A stretch of DNA of 40,100 bases, from the IMG/VR virus record IMGVR_UViG_3300031673_000182, positions 1 to 40,100 of that record; one strand, 5' to 3'. Both the position numbers and the translations under genes were made by a program. Numbering within the stretch: the first letter of the stretch is position 1; each line of letters begins with the position of its first letter. This DNA is from a virus. This document shows positions 28,812 through 37,706 of this stretch, one piece after another. The notes beneath the pieces are model-generated. The model searched no databases. It was not told the origin of the DNA and saw nothing but the letters and a program-made list of their open reading frames with translations.

Positions 28812-29550
28812 ATTCAAGCCATTCAGTTCCTATGTTAATAAAGTTTTTGATTTTCCACGATACTTCGTGAATATTCTCATGTGATCTGTTCTTATTGATA
28901 TTGGTGATACTTGAAATTACATCATCTATATTTCGCCACCTGATTGAGGACGGGATGCCTCCGTTATAGATGCTCTTTCTTCCCATCATCCCCATCTCTA
29001 GAACCGTATTAGGAAGTCCATCATGCTTGGTAAGTCGTAAACCTATGAAACATTTACGATACACTTCAAGTAATTGATCCTTTGTGTAAGTGTCTTTCGT
29101 AGTCCTGTATATTTTTAATCCGGTTGCCTTCTCGATTTTGTTTAAGTGTTTATGGCCGTAGAAGTCACTCTGCCCGTAATGGAAAATGCAATCTCCCAAT
29201 GGTAATGGCTTTATATCATACTGCTGCCACGATACAGGTAGTATCTTATGAGGGATTCCAAATTTCTTAAGATCATCACTCATAAATTCGCTCTTTACAA
29301 TATGTGTTGCAGGAACTTGTTTTAGGATTTTAGCCCTCTCCGAGGTTATCATTAACGCATCAGTACCGCACCAAACCACAACTATTTTATTATTGAATCT
29401 CCTTAATGCCGAATAGTCAGAATCATCGTACATACCGAAAAAGACAACTGGTTTATATATATTATAGCAATCTAAAAGATTGAACTTAGAAAGATATGAG
29501 CTTTTAAATGTAGCTATGCTATTACTGATCCGTGCCTGTGTTATTTTCAT
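28786..29550 (-). CDS. GT4-like (GT-B) glycosyltransferase
   Basis: 254 residues. The N-terminal half has strand-helix units (PVVFFGMYDDSDYSALRRFN, IVVVWCGTDALMI). The C-terminal half contains IFHYGQSDFYG and the donor-site motif FIGLRLTKHDGLPNTVLEMG, MMGRKSIYNG, the clearest GT-B signature in this cassette. It follows the ATP-grasp gene with an ATGA overlap. A cytoplasmic transferase; substrate unknown. Confidence 0.75.
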   Translation of the reverse strand: MKITQARISNSIATFKSSYLSKFNLLDCYNIYKPVVFFGMYDDSDYSALRRFNNKIVVVWCGTDALMITSERAKILKQVPATHIVKSEFMSDDLKKFGIPHKILPVSWQQYDIKPLPLGDCIFHYGQSDFYGHKHLNKIEKATGLKIYRTTKDTYTKDQLLEVYRKCFIGLRLTKHDGLPNTVLEMGMMGRKSIYNGGIPSSIRWRNIDDVISSITNINKNRSHENIHEVSWKIKNFINIGTEWLEYEDRTDIK

Positions 29551-30311
29551 AGTAGAGATTGTAAAAATATAGCTAGGTCATTTTCAACCTCCTTACCATT
29601 AGGGAGATAATCAAAGACGTTCCCACCGGGGATATTATTAACATCTATAATGTAAAGATTCCCGGTACTGTTATCCCGGATCGTATCTAATTCACCAATA
29701 TCAAGTCCTATGGTTTTACAAAATTGCTGAATGTTATGGATGTCTTGTACTGATAGATAATTCTCCGGCTTATCAACCCAATATTTCTTTTTCTTGGATA
29801 GTGTATTCTCAAATGTACCTTCAATAGTTTTGGCTTTCAGGAATACAAGAGGTATTTCTCCTAAAAATATAGGCACTCTCAAGTCGCAAATCATATTAAT
29901 AGCAATACGATTGTCAAGCAATAACTGATAAACATATCCCGGTTCTTTCTTACATGGCATTCTTATAATTTTACCATCATGTGCTGATTGCCTGTCTGTC
30001 TTTCTTACGCAATAACCGAATGAGTTTGTGTTTGCTAAACTGCTATACCCAAATACAGTTGTGAACACTTTATCTACATTTGTCTTGGTAACATCTGTAA
30101 GTCTCATATTCAGGATCGGCCTATTATCATCAAGGAATATTTCAGGAATCTTATTTACATCATTATAATTCCAATGAACACCAATGATCCAATCAGAAGA
30201 TATATCGTTCGTTAGCTTATATCCTAATATCTGAAAATATCTTATTGATTTACTTAATGAATGTCCGGTCATTTGGACAGGCGGGTCGGGATAAAAGAGG
30301 ACTTTATTCAT
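29547..30311 (-). CDS. ATP-grasp-like enzyme
   Basis: 254 residues. The N-terminal part looks like a pre-ATP-grasp domain (MNKVLFYPDPPVQMTGHSLS, ending near ILNMRLTDVTKTNVDKVF). The C-terminal motif GLDIGELDTIRD (Asp204, Glu207, Asp209) followed by IIDVNNIPGGNVFDYLP (Asp223, Asn225) is the D...E.N-type metal and ATP site of ATP-grasp ligases. Such enzymes join a carboxylate to an amine or thiol. Next to sugar genes it may attach an amino acid or similar group to a glycan; that is inference. Overlaps its neighbours by four bases. Confidence 0.65.
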   Translation of the reverse strand: MNKVLFYPDPPVQMTGHSLSKSIRYFQILGYKLTNDISSDWIIGVHWNYNDVNKIPEIFLDDNRPILNMRLTDVTKTNVDKVFTTVFGYSSLANTNSFGYCVRKTDRQSAHDGKIIRMPCKKEPGYVYQLLLDNRIAINMICDLRVPIFLGEIPLVFLKAKTIEGTFENTLSKKKKYWVDKPENYLSVQDIHNIQQFCKTIGLDIGELDTIRDNSTGNLYIIDVNNIPGGNVFDYLPNGKEVENDLAIFLQSLL

Positions 30312-30538
30312 ATTCCGGCCTCCATTTTTTTAATAATATCATATACCAATCTCATTGAAACTTTAAAATCCTGTCCGACAAACTTTACAGCCTTGTTTAC
30401 TAACTCTCCTGTTTTCCTGTAATAGTCATATCTCGAATAGATAAGCCAATGCTTTATGACGCAATAAGAGGTAATCCCAATCTTGACATCTGTCTTTATC
30501 CTGTCAATATTTTCGCCTATGTAAGTGAATAAATTCAT
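30308..30538 (-). CDS. Small HTH-like hypothetical protein, 76 aa
   Basis: 76 residues. The N-terminal helix begins MNLFTYIGENIDRIKTDVKI. The C-terminal stretch NKAVKFVGQDFKVSMRLVYD then IIKKME has the spacing of a helix-turn-helix, as in other small phage proteins ending in a VSxRTVYRxxKxM-like helix. It follows the tape measure gene with an ATGA overlap and opens towards the sugar cassette. Might bind DNA; not certain. Confidence 0.5.
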   Translation of the reverse strand: MNLFTYIGENIDRIKTDVKIGITSYCVIKHWLIYSRYDYYRKTGELVNKAVKFVGQDFKVSMRLVYDIIKKMEAGI

Positions 30539-32751
30539 ATAGTTGCCCTGACTTCAACTTTCCTTTTACTCTCCGCTTTTGCGTTAATATCTTCAACAGT
30601 CACTATCGGTGGAGGAAGATTCATTATGGCTTCTGCGATATCTGCTGCTGTTAATAGATTGCCCTGTTGAGCTGCATTAAGTTCTGTTTGTGTTAATTGC
30701 TGCTGAGTGATAAATGATGATGCCACCGGAGTAGCAAAGGTTCGCTGTGCCATAGGAGTTGTTGTAATCGCTGTCGGGATACTCCCTCCTCCCCCTGTGT
30801 CTCCCGGAAGGCCGGACTTAACAGCTAATATCTTTTTAACGCTTGCCACACCTGTTGCTATTGCTGCTGCCATTGATATCCCTGCTGCAATCTGTCCGAT
30901 TAATGGAAGGCCTGCCATAGATTTGTATGCCTGCATAGCAGCCTCATAGGTGGCGATTGTTGTAGCTGCTATTGCGGCAGCCTTCCCAACGGCTGACGAC
31001 TTGCCAAAAATAATAGCAAGATTAGCAGCCATCCCTCTCCATAAAGCGAGTTTTGCATCCTTCTCCTCCTCATCAAGAAGCTTCTTATATTCAACATATT
31101 TTTGATTGATAAGCAAAATATCCGCCCCGGTTTTTTCAGCAAATTCAAGTTCGAGCAATCTCTCATTATCGAGCCTTTCACGTTCAAGAGCAAAGATATT
31201 CTCATTTTGCATCTCCCGGACTGCCAGATCGTTCTCAAAATCAATCTGTTTCCTGTTGCGCTCCCAATCGGCAAGATCCTCTGCATCCTTTTTCTTCTTA
31301 GTAATGGCATCAGCATCCTCCTTCTGCATCTCCTCGATCATCTTTGCCTCTTCGAGGAGTTGCTTAATCAATTCAGCTCTTGCTTTTTCAGCTTCCTTCA
31401 ATGCCTCATCGGCCGCCTTCTTGGCTTCATCTAACTTCTTTTTCTTATCATCTGCTACAGCTTTCTGCTGCTGTAATTCAAAGCTCGATAATTTAGCAAC
31501 GTTCCTTTTCTGCTCTGTGAAAAATTTAGTATCCAGATCAAGCCAATTAGCATAAAGATTTTCGAGTTCAACGGCTTTATCCTCATTATTATCCCTCCAT
31601 GTTTTAAGGGCTTCGCTTGCATTAGCCTGCTCCGCATCGGTCATGCGTGTAAATGCAATCAACTCCTTCGTTGTCAATCCATTAATCTTCGCCTGGGCAA
31701 CCACTGCTGCCGTGAATCTGTCCTGTGCAAATTTCTTCTGTGCTTCAAGTTCTTCCTCTCCAATTTTTATTGCCAATTGAAGCGCTGCTTTTCTCCTCGC
31801 AACGGGGATAGTGAGATCTTGTGCCATGAGTTCAAGCCGAGCAATTTCCTTCCTGTTCTCTGCCGATTCAGATATATAATTCTGTTCTGCATTAGATATT
31901 GTGTCAAGCATTTGAATATAATCATAGGCAGCTTGAGTTGCTTCTTTTATTTGTTTACCCATCCCTCCGAATGAGTCTGCCATCTTATTTCTAAGTGTCT
32001 CCCAATCAAGGTTTATCAGTGCTTTTATCCCGTCTATAAATGCTAATACTCGCTGCCTTATCACATCAAGTATTACCCGGAGTTGCTCCATCCGGGCAGC
32101 CATCTCCGTTGCTCCCGAATCTGTTGTTTTAATAATCTTCAACAATCCGGCTAATGCTGCTGTAATACCAGCTATGATTAGAATTATAGGATTGGCGAGC
32201 AGGAGTTTTGAATATCTTGATATTGCCTGCCCTGCCCTGCCTATCGGCCCCGGTATGGCTTGAAACTGTGCTGCCGATCCTTCGATAGCTTCCGAATATA
32301 GTCCAACAGACGAGCGACCATCCAACTGCGCCTTATCGTATTCTATGATAGCATTTTTTGTTTCTTTAATTCGTTTTGTCTGCTCAATATATAGAGGGTT
32401 TAGTTTCCTCAGTCCCTTCTCATCCTGAATATATGCATTACCAAGTTTCCCAAGTGCCTGTTGTTGCAGCCGAAGGACTTCCCCTAATTGTTTGCGGCTA
32501 CCTGTCTCTGAATTAAGTGCAGAAGTGTAAACATCCAGCACCTTTTTTGAATCTGTATATTCCTTTTTGGCTACACGAATAGCCGCTGCGCTTTTCTGAA
32601 GTTCCTCATTTGATGCCTTGCCACTACCTTTTAGCCTGATATGTGCTGCGGTAAGTTCATCAACATTCTTCCCGGCCTCCTCCGCTTCTTTGGCATATTG
32701 ATCGAGGTTGCTCTCGACATTTACCAGATATGTTTTTTTCTCGTCAGGCAT
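30535..32751 (-). CDS. Tape measure protein
   Basis: 738 residues. Long coiled-coil stretches (about 15-130 and 290-560, rich in A, E, K and Q, e.g. KKLDEAKKAADEALKEAEKA) flank a hydrophobic region LLLANPIILIIAGITAALAG at about 185-205, and the C-terminal third is Ala/Ile-rich with AGISMAAAIATGVASVKKIL. These are the features of siphovirus tail length-determining proteins, placed before the hub gene in the tail order. At about 1.5 angstrom per residue the tail would be near 110 nm. Gene ends four bases inside the following gene. Confidence 0.9.
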   Translation of the reverse strand: MPDEKKTYLVNVESNLDQYAKEAEEAGKNVDELTAAHIRLKGSGKASNEELQKSAAAIRVAKKEYTDSKKVLDVYTSALNSETGSRKQLGEVLRLQQQALGKLGNAYIQDEKGLRKLNPLYIEQTKRIKETKNAIIEYDKAQLDGRSSVGLYSEAIEGSAAQFQAIPGPIGRAGQAISRYSKLLLANPIILIIAGITAALAGLLKIIKTTDSGATEMAARMEQLRVILDVIRQRVLAFIDGIKALINLDWETLRNKMADSFGGMGKQIKEATQAAYDYIQMLDTISNAEQNYISESAENRKEIARLELMAQDLTIPVARRKAALQLAIKIGEEELEAQKKFAQDRFTAAVVAQAKINGLTTKELIAFTRMTDAEQANASEALKTWRDNNEDKAVELENLYANWLDLDTKFFTEQKRNVAKLSSFELQQQKAVADDKKKKLDEAKKAADEALKEAEKARAELIKQLLEEAKMIEEMQKEDADAITKKKKDAEDLADWERNRKQIDFENDLAVREMQNENIFALERERLDNERLLELEFAEKTGADILLINQKYVEYKKLLDEEEKDAKLALWRGMAANLAIIFGKSSAVGKAAAIAATTIATYEAAMQAYKSMAGLPLIGQIAAGISMAAAIATGVASVKKILAVKSGLPGDTGGGGSIPTAITTTPMAQRTFATPVASSFITQQQLTQTELNAAQQGNLLTAADIAEAIMNLPPPIVTVEDINAKAESKRKVEVRATI

Positions 32752-32753
32752 AG

Positions 32754-35027
32754 CTATAATTTTATTAGATCAATAGTGCACAATTTTCCCGGCACGTAGT
32801 TGTTAATTTTATTAACATAAAAGTAAGCCTTATATTGGCTCAGATAGATAGGGATGTCGTGTTTCAGTCCTGCCACCTCGTAAACAGGGAGATTAAATTT
32901 TGCCCTGCGTAGGTTTGTCTTTGTCAATAGCCGGGATAGGGCTGCATAATTGACCACAAGATTCGAAAATGATACTTCAAGTGATGCTGCCTGCCGGGGA
33001 TCATTAATCGTCACGCTCCCCCCTGTCATTGCCTCGTCATCCCATACCTTAAATATCCTGCCCATTGCCCGTTTAATAAATACTATACGTGGATCAATAG
33101 ATTCATTCTGTATGTAAGCGCTCGTCTTTTCATCCCATTTATTGAAGTCAATACGTGATACTGTTGTCGGGATTGTTGTATCAATTATCACTTCATCACA
33201 GGTTGAAACAGGAAGTTGAACAACGTCCTTTTCTTCTGTTAATGTCTCATCATCAATTTGCATTATCCCCGAACCATTATCCAATATCACATCATCAGAA
33301 TCTTTATATCTTAACCAGTTATTTTGAGCATAGTCCCCGAATTTGAATTCCGTTTCGTCATCCCTCTCCGACAGGTAAGCGCTCCAATCCCGGGCAATAG
33401 CCATATTATCATACAGCTCAGAATAATTCCAGAACCGTATCTTTCTATCCCTCGGGACAGCCTCGGGAATAAGCCCGAACAGATTACATATCATCTTGAT
33501 AAACTCTGTTTGTGAGAGTTTAGGCAAATGAAGTGCCGGGACAACTGTTGAACCGTACCCTATGGATGCATCCCTTATCTCTGTTACCGCAAATGAATAA
33601 TAGTAATAAGTATGTGCCGATGTCAATACCCTGATCAGATCGTCCGGGTCGCCTGTAAATTCATATTCAAATACCTTATAAACCAATCCTATACTAACTA
33701 CTACCATGTCTCCCAGATAAGCTGCCCCTCTGTAAACAGCAAGTGTTGGAGGCCACCCAAATGCATAATTAACGGTAAGCGTTATCTTGTAAGTCCCCGT
33801 GAAGGGAAGATAAAAATATCCCTGCCGGAACGGCTCAGTCCCATTTATAAGCACCGCCCCAGGAAATCCTATCCTTGTATTAATTCCCACTGTCAATGCC
33901 CCTTGCCACCAGGCCGAATAGAGGTATTTATCCGAGTGAGCCTTTGTGATCTTGACGCTCGATACAGGCATATACATCCCATCGAAATAATAATTGGAAA
34001 GAAAATCACCTTCTGCCTCGTATCCTGCCTCGGTAAAGATGGCATTCCATATTGTCTCTACCCTGATAAACGGCCATATATATCCTCCATACATCTCAAC
34101 CGTATTCCCTGCAAGCCTTATCGGTGCTATCCCTGCATCATCTGACGGCTCGCACAGTGGATAAACATAATCAGGCTCAGGGCTTCCCACGTGACTGGCT
34201 TCTATATCTGTAATATCCCATTCGTGATCTTCCAATGTCAGATCAGTTATTTTCAGGTTCCCAATATCCTTGAAAAAATTATGATTGCCCGAAAGAAGGG
34301 ATACATAATAATACTGATCATCCACCATGTCAAGTATCATTTCCCCGTTAGTAATCATCTCTACGGATTCCTGAATCAGGCGGCATGATTGCTTCTCATA
34401 AGGAAAGGTAGTATTAGCCCCGACCTCGCCGGAAAGTTCAAACAGGGTCCGCATTGCCCGTGTCTTGCGTATCCTGAATTGTGCAGTGAAGTCCGATTGC
34501 CTGTCCTGCATCTCTGCAATATTATTCACCTGTTTGTTTATCGGGATCACTTCGTCATCGTCAAGATCGCATAAAATATCCCCTATATACAGAAGGATAG
34601 TCTTTTGCAGAACAGTTGAAGTGTAAGGAAGTTCCCTGCGTGTTATCTCAAAATCAAATATGTAACTATCTGTATCCGGGTTCTTAATAAGATGACTCCC
34701 CCGAGTAATCTCTACCTCGTACCATTTCCCTCCTTCGTATTGCTCAACTTTTTCGGCCATAAGCAGGCCGGTAAATCCCGGGATATTTTCAGACGTTATA
34801 CCCGATAGTGTTACTTTATATGAATATTCAGCTTTGAGTTTTGTCGGTCTTTCGATCTTGGATATTACCGAGAACATTCGTGTAACCTGCATGTCCATTG
34901 ATTCGGAGCGCATAGTAATCTCGTACCCGTTCTGAAAATTGAAATAGTGCCAACCGTTGAACCACCATCGAAGGTAGATTCCTGCGGTGCAATTCGAGAT
35001 CAATATGTTTATCGCTCCTACTTTCAT
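32754..35027 (-). CDS. Tail hub/tip protein (baseplate), 757 aa
   Basis: The N-terminal 60 residues (MKVGAINILISNC, then AGIYLRWWFNGWHYFNFQNG) share a strong pattern with the adhesin gene upstream. The central and C-terminal parts carry many beta segments and hub-like fragments such as QTEFIKMICNLFGLIPEAVP, RDRKIRFWNYSELYDNMAI and YLSQYKAYFYVNKINNYVPG. This arrangement, and the position beside the tape measure, fit the tail tip/hub protein of Bacteroidota siphophages. It probably contacts the host surface together with the adhesin. No enzymatic domain is obvious. Confidence 0.65.
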   Translation of the reverse strand: MKVGAINILISNCTAGIYLRWWFNGWHYFNFQNGYEITMRSESMDMQVTRMFSVISKIERPTKLKAEYSYKVTLSGITSENIPGFTGLLMAEKVEQYEGGKWYEVEITRGSHLIKNPDTDSYIFDFEITRRELPYTSTVLQKTILLYIGDILCDLDDDEVIPINKQVNNIAEMQDRQSDFTAQFRIRKTRAMRTLFELSGEVGANTTFPYEKQSCRLIQESVEMITNGEMILDMVDDQYYYVSLLSGNHNFFKDIGNLKITDLTLEDHEWDITDIEASHVGSPEPDYVYPLCEPSDDAGIAPIRLAGNTVEMYGGYIWPFIRVETIWNAIFTEAGYEAEGDFLSNYYFDGMYMPVSSVKITKAHSDKYLYSAWWQGALTVGINTRIGFPGAVLINGTEPFRQGYFYLPFTGTYKITLTVNYAFGWPPTLAVYRGAAYLGDMVVVSIGLVYKVFEYEFTGDPDDLIRVLTSAHTYYYYSFAVTEIRDASIGYGSTVVPALHLPKLSQTEFIKMICNLFGLIPEAVPRDRKIRFWNYSELYDNMAIARDWSAYLSERDDETEFKFGDYAQNNWLRYKDSDDVILDNGSGIMQIDDETLTEEKDVVQLPVSTCDEVIIDTTIPTTVSRIDFNKWDEKTSAYIQNESIDPRIVFIKRAMGRIFKVWDDEAMTGGSVTINDPRQAASLEVSFSNLVVNYAALSRLLTKTNLRRAKFNLPVYEVAGLKHDIPIYLSQYKAYFYVNKINNYVPGKLCTIDLIKL

Positions 35028-35302
35028 ATCTTAAGCCATTGATAAAGTTTGTTCCAGACCATTGAAGCGAATATCCCTGCCGAAACAAAGAACAGTAATT
35101 CCACAATATCGAAAGGTTTGGTAAAGATGAAATACCATAGACATACTTGCCCTGTAAAGCACATGAAGCATCCACCCAAAGGACGGCAAAGCCATTCAGG
35201 CAGTCGGCATATCAGCTTGCGGTAAAAGTGGAATATCTTACCCTTCTCCCCAAGTGCTGAGAACATATAACAGATAAGCGATATTTTGAGTATCTCTATC
35301 AT
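35024..35302 (-). CDS. Small membrane protein with Cys-rich loop, 92 aa
   Basis: ATG at 35302 (MIEILKISLICYMFSALGEK) overlaps the adhesin stop by ATGA; earlier in-frame codons lie inside the adhesin gene. The sequence CRLPEWLCRPLGGCFMCFTG with closely spaced cysteines is followed by two hydrophobic segments (VCLWYFIFTKPF, ELLFFVSAGIFASMVW). This resembles small DUF1360-like membrane proteins. Its place between two tail genes is odd for a membrane protein; perhaps a tail-assembly or superinfection-exclusion factor. Confidence 0.6.
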   Translation of the reverse strand: MIEILKISLICYMFSALGEKGKIFHFYRKLICRLPEWLCRPLGGCFMCFTGQVCLWYFIFTKPFDIVELLFFVSAGIFASMVWNKLYQWLKI

Positions 35303-36729
35303 AACTCGTAATCTAAACAGGTTTTTGCTGTACTCCATATATGCCCCGGCTGTGCTATCATAAGCTGATTGTTTGCTAATCCTGTTCCAACCGCCGTCCC
35401 TGTGCCTCCAACTGCTAAGGCTTGTATATTGCTCCATTGATTCTGGAATCCCGGTAAACGTGTTAAGTCAACCGGACCCGCCTCATAATAAGTCGTCCCT
35501 ACAATATGAAATATCCAACCTCCCGAAGGACCAATATCTCTTAAAGCATAAGACCCAACTCCTGCTGTGAAATGTCTTACTGGCCTCACATACCATAAAT
35601 TAGCTTTAGGTTGTGATGAGTGTATTCCTCCTATGTGCATTACAACTACCCATGAGTTTGTTGCCGATACCTCACTTGACGACCAGTAATTAGCAGCCTG
35701 TATATTACCAACTGCGTGAACATATAGATTGCTATATATGAAATCAAGCAAATCTAACTCAGGTAAGTACCAATCATCAAAATCACCGGCAGGAGTATCT
35801 TTTATCAGCCTTACCGAAATATAGTTATTCATTAACTGTCCAATAGGATAGGCATTATCATTTGTATTTGTCATAATAATAGCATTGGCATATCCGCTTG
35901 GGAGTTCATCACTTGTCCAAAACCATCCTTCATATCCTATTAACTCATATACTTTTGTAATATTATTATAGCGCCCTCCCCCGACTGCTGCAAATCCGTA
36001 TGTATCTACTGCCCCTGTATTTGGAAATAACCAACGGGCAAACCCCGCCTCCTTCAATTCCCCTCCGGCAACTCCGCTTCCCCCAACAAAAGCTATAAGC
36101 GTCTGCCATTCTGCAAGGGTAGGGACGTGCCATCCGGGAGGAACAAAGCCTGATGCCATTACCTGATTATAAGTATAAAGCCCTCCGAATAAATCCCTGA
36201 AATATTCATCATCAACATAAACCCTGGAACCAGGATAATCGGAATCGTAATTTTTACAAGCCCAGACCTGAGAGCCTATAATCCGTTCACACGCTCCGGG
36301 ATCAGGGATAGGATCAACTACCGGGATAATAGGAACAGGGGTGTAGCCTGTTTCATAGGAAATTTCCTTGCTGCCTATTATCATTACAAATTCCATCTCG
36401 TAACCATTGACCATGTTCTCAAGGGTAATAACAGATGACGGCTCGACCCTGATGTTCTTCCATCCATCGGCAGTAAGTAAATATATCTCACGGGTAAGAA
36501 GGATTGTCCTGATCGCCTGTGCCTGAGGATATGTGAGCTGTCCCGATCCTATTGATATTTTCCTTGTACCTGTTGTCCGGTATGCCTCCCCGACCGTTTC
36601 CATATTCATCTCTCCGGGAAGGAAGAACCAATAATGCCAGCCGTTGTAATACCAGCGAAGGTAATATCCTTTGCACGGTTTGCGTATAGGGATGCGCTGA
36701 ATGATGCTATCAAGATATCCTACTTTCAT
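35299..36729 (-). CDS. Adhesin with two C-type-lectin-like modules (FISUMP/DUF1566-like)
   Basis: 476 residues. The N-terminal 130 residues contain the shared tail-anchor motif CKGYYLRWYYNGWHYWFFLP. Residues about 150-310 resemble a FISUMP module (WHVPTLAEWQTL at 200-211, YGFAAVGGGRY at 244-254, GWFWTSDE at 268-275, ISVRLIKD at 304-311). Residues about 318-385 resemble DUF1566 (DWYLPELDLLDF, NYWSSSE at 347-353, WYVRPVR at 379-385). A last segment has GPSGGWIFHIV and repeats of GTG. C-type-lectin-like modules bind host surface molecules; this fold is also the usual target of diversity-generating retroelements, though no reverse transcriptase is in the window. Confidence 0.7.
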   Translation of the reverse strand: MKVGYLDSIIQRIPIRKPCKGYYLRWYYNGWHYWFFLPGEMNMETVGEAYRTTGTRKISIGSGQLTYPQAQAIRTILLTREIYLLTADGWKNIRVEPSSVITLENMVNGYEMEFVMIIGSKEISYETGYTPVPIIPVVDPIPDPGACERIIGSQVWACKNYDSDYPGSRVYVDDEYFRDLFGGLYTYNQVMASGFVPPGWHVPTLAEWQTLIAFVGGSGVAGGELKEAGFARWLFPNTGAVDTYGFAAVGGGRYNNITKVYELIGYEGWFWTSDELPSGYANAIIMTNTNDNAYPIGQLMNNYISVRLIKDTPAGDFDDWYLPELDLLDFIYSNLYVHAVGNIQAANYWSSSEVSATNSWVVVMHIGGIHSSQPKANLWYVRPVRHFTAGVGSYALRDIGPSGGWIFHIVGTTYYEAGPVDLTRLPGFQNQWSNIQALAVGGTGTAVGTGLANNQLMIAQPGHIWSTAKTCLDYEL

Positions 36730-37706
36730 TCCGGTATCTCTATTTCTGCGGTCATGTGATGCGCTAATGCCGGGATGGTAGTCTCATCAATATTCAATGA
36801 ATTTATGAATCCTTCAAGTTCATCTGCTGGAACATAGGAGACAATATCAGCCCCGAGCTGCGTATTTGCTGCGTTGTATATCCTTAGTGTGACTATCAGT
36901 TCAGAGGCCGGGGAAACGTCTGCAAACTCAGGCAGGATAAAAGACAAGTCAAAAGGCAGTCCAAGAAAGTAAACAGGCTCAGTAAACAAATTCAGGAATG
37001 GCGCATCGGCCAATGTGGTCGGAACATATTCATGCAGGTTTGTACCCTGCTCCTCACTTCTCACACATTCACCATAATACCATGTATTTGCAATCGGGGG
37101 TGATGTGATCGGTTCTTCATCATCTGCGCCTGTCCAATCTTCATCACTCCCATACCAACAGCCCCGGTATTCAAAAGAGAAGTTCCCTGATTTGGTAGGC
37201 TCCTTCATTATCTGATCCGTATAGTCTCCTGTTTTACCCAATGAGGTATGTATCCTGAGTATCCCGGAAACATCAAGGTCGGCATATCCAAATGTATCAG
37301 GCGAAGCTATCACGGTAAGCGTTTCCTCAACCCCGTTAATAGTCAGCCGTCCCTCAAAGTAATATCCTGCATACAGGGTGTTGTCGTTCATGTATCGCAT
37401 ATCCATTCCTACAACCCAATCTATATCCGTTGAGATCAGATCGGCGACTACGTTGGTAATTACTCCCACATACATTGAATCGGTATCGAAATCATAAACC
37501 GATATTGCATCCCCTATCTCTCCCGGGAAAGCCCCGACAATATCAATGGTAATATCCAGTTTCCCTGCGTTGTCTGCCGATAGGATCACTGTCCAGTCGT
37601 TGCGAAATAAACGGAAATTAACAGGGCTTTCCGTTGCAACCCAACGGGATATTATAGTAGGATCAAGCGGCTCATAATATGCCGGGGTGCTGATTAAAGT
37701 TATCAT
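36726..37706 (-). CDS. Putative tail protein, 326 aa
   Basis: The protein is beta-rich and acidic. The opening SPVNFRLFRNDWTVILSADN, then VGVITNVVADLISTDIDWVV and YYFEGRLTINGVEETLTVIA match the style of tail proteins found between neck and tip genes in Bacteroidota phages. It overlaps the adhesin gene by four bases. Likely role: part of the tail tip, distal tail or an upper baseplate; no specific family recognised. Confidence 0.6.
   Translation of the reverse strand: MITLISTPAYYEPLDPTIISRWVATESPVNFRLFRNDWTVILSADNAGKLDITIDIVGAFPGEIGDAISVYDFDTDSMYVGVITNVVADLISTDIDWVVGMDMRYMNDNTLYAGYYFEGRLTINGVEETLTVIASPDTFGYADLDVSGILRIHTSLGKTGDYTDQIMKEPTKSGNFSFEYRGCWYGSDEDWTGADDEEPITSPPIANTWYYGECVRSEEQGTNLHEYVPTTLADAPFLNLFTEPVYFLGLPFDLSFILPEFADVSPASELIVTLRIYNAANTQLGADIVSYVPADELEGFINSLNIDETTIPALAHHMTAEIEIPE

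Noticed and set aside
31106-31555. 149-codon plus-strand ORF opposite the tape measure gene
   Set aside because: Serine- and phenylalanine-rich low-complexity product that is the antisense of the lysine/alanine-rich coiled coil.
33612-34145. 177-codon plus-strand ORF opposite the tail hub gene
   Set aside because: It lies wholly antisense to a convincing long gene, has a composition typical of reversed beta-rich coding DNA and has no promoter or ribosome site.
35303-35437. N-terminal extension of the small membrane protein
   Set aside because: These codons lie inside the adhesin gene in another frame; the ATGA junction at 35302 is the better start.
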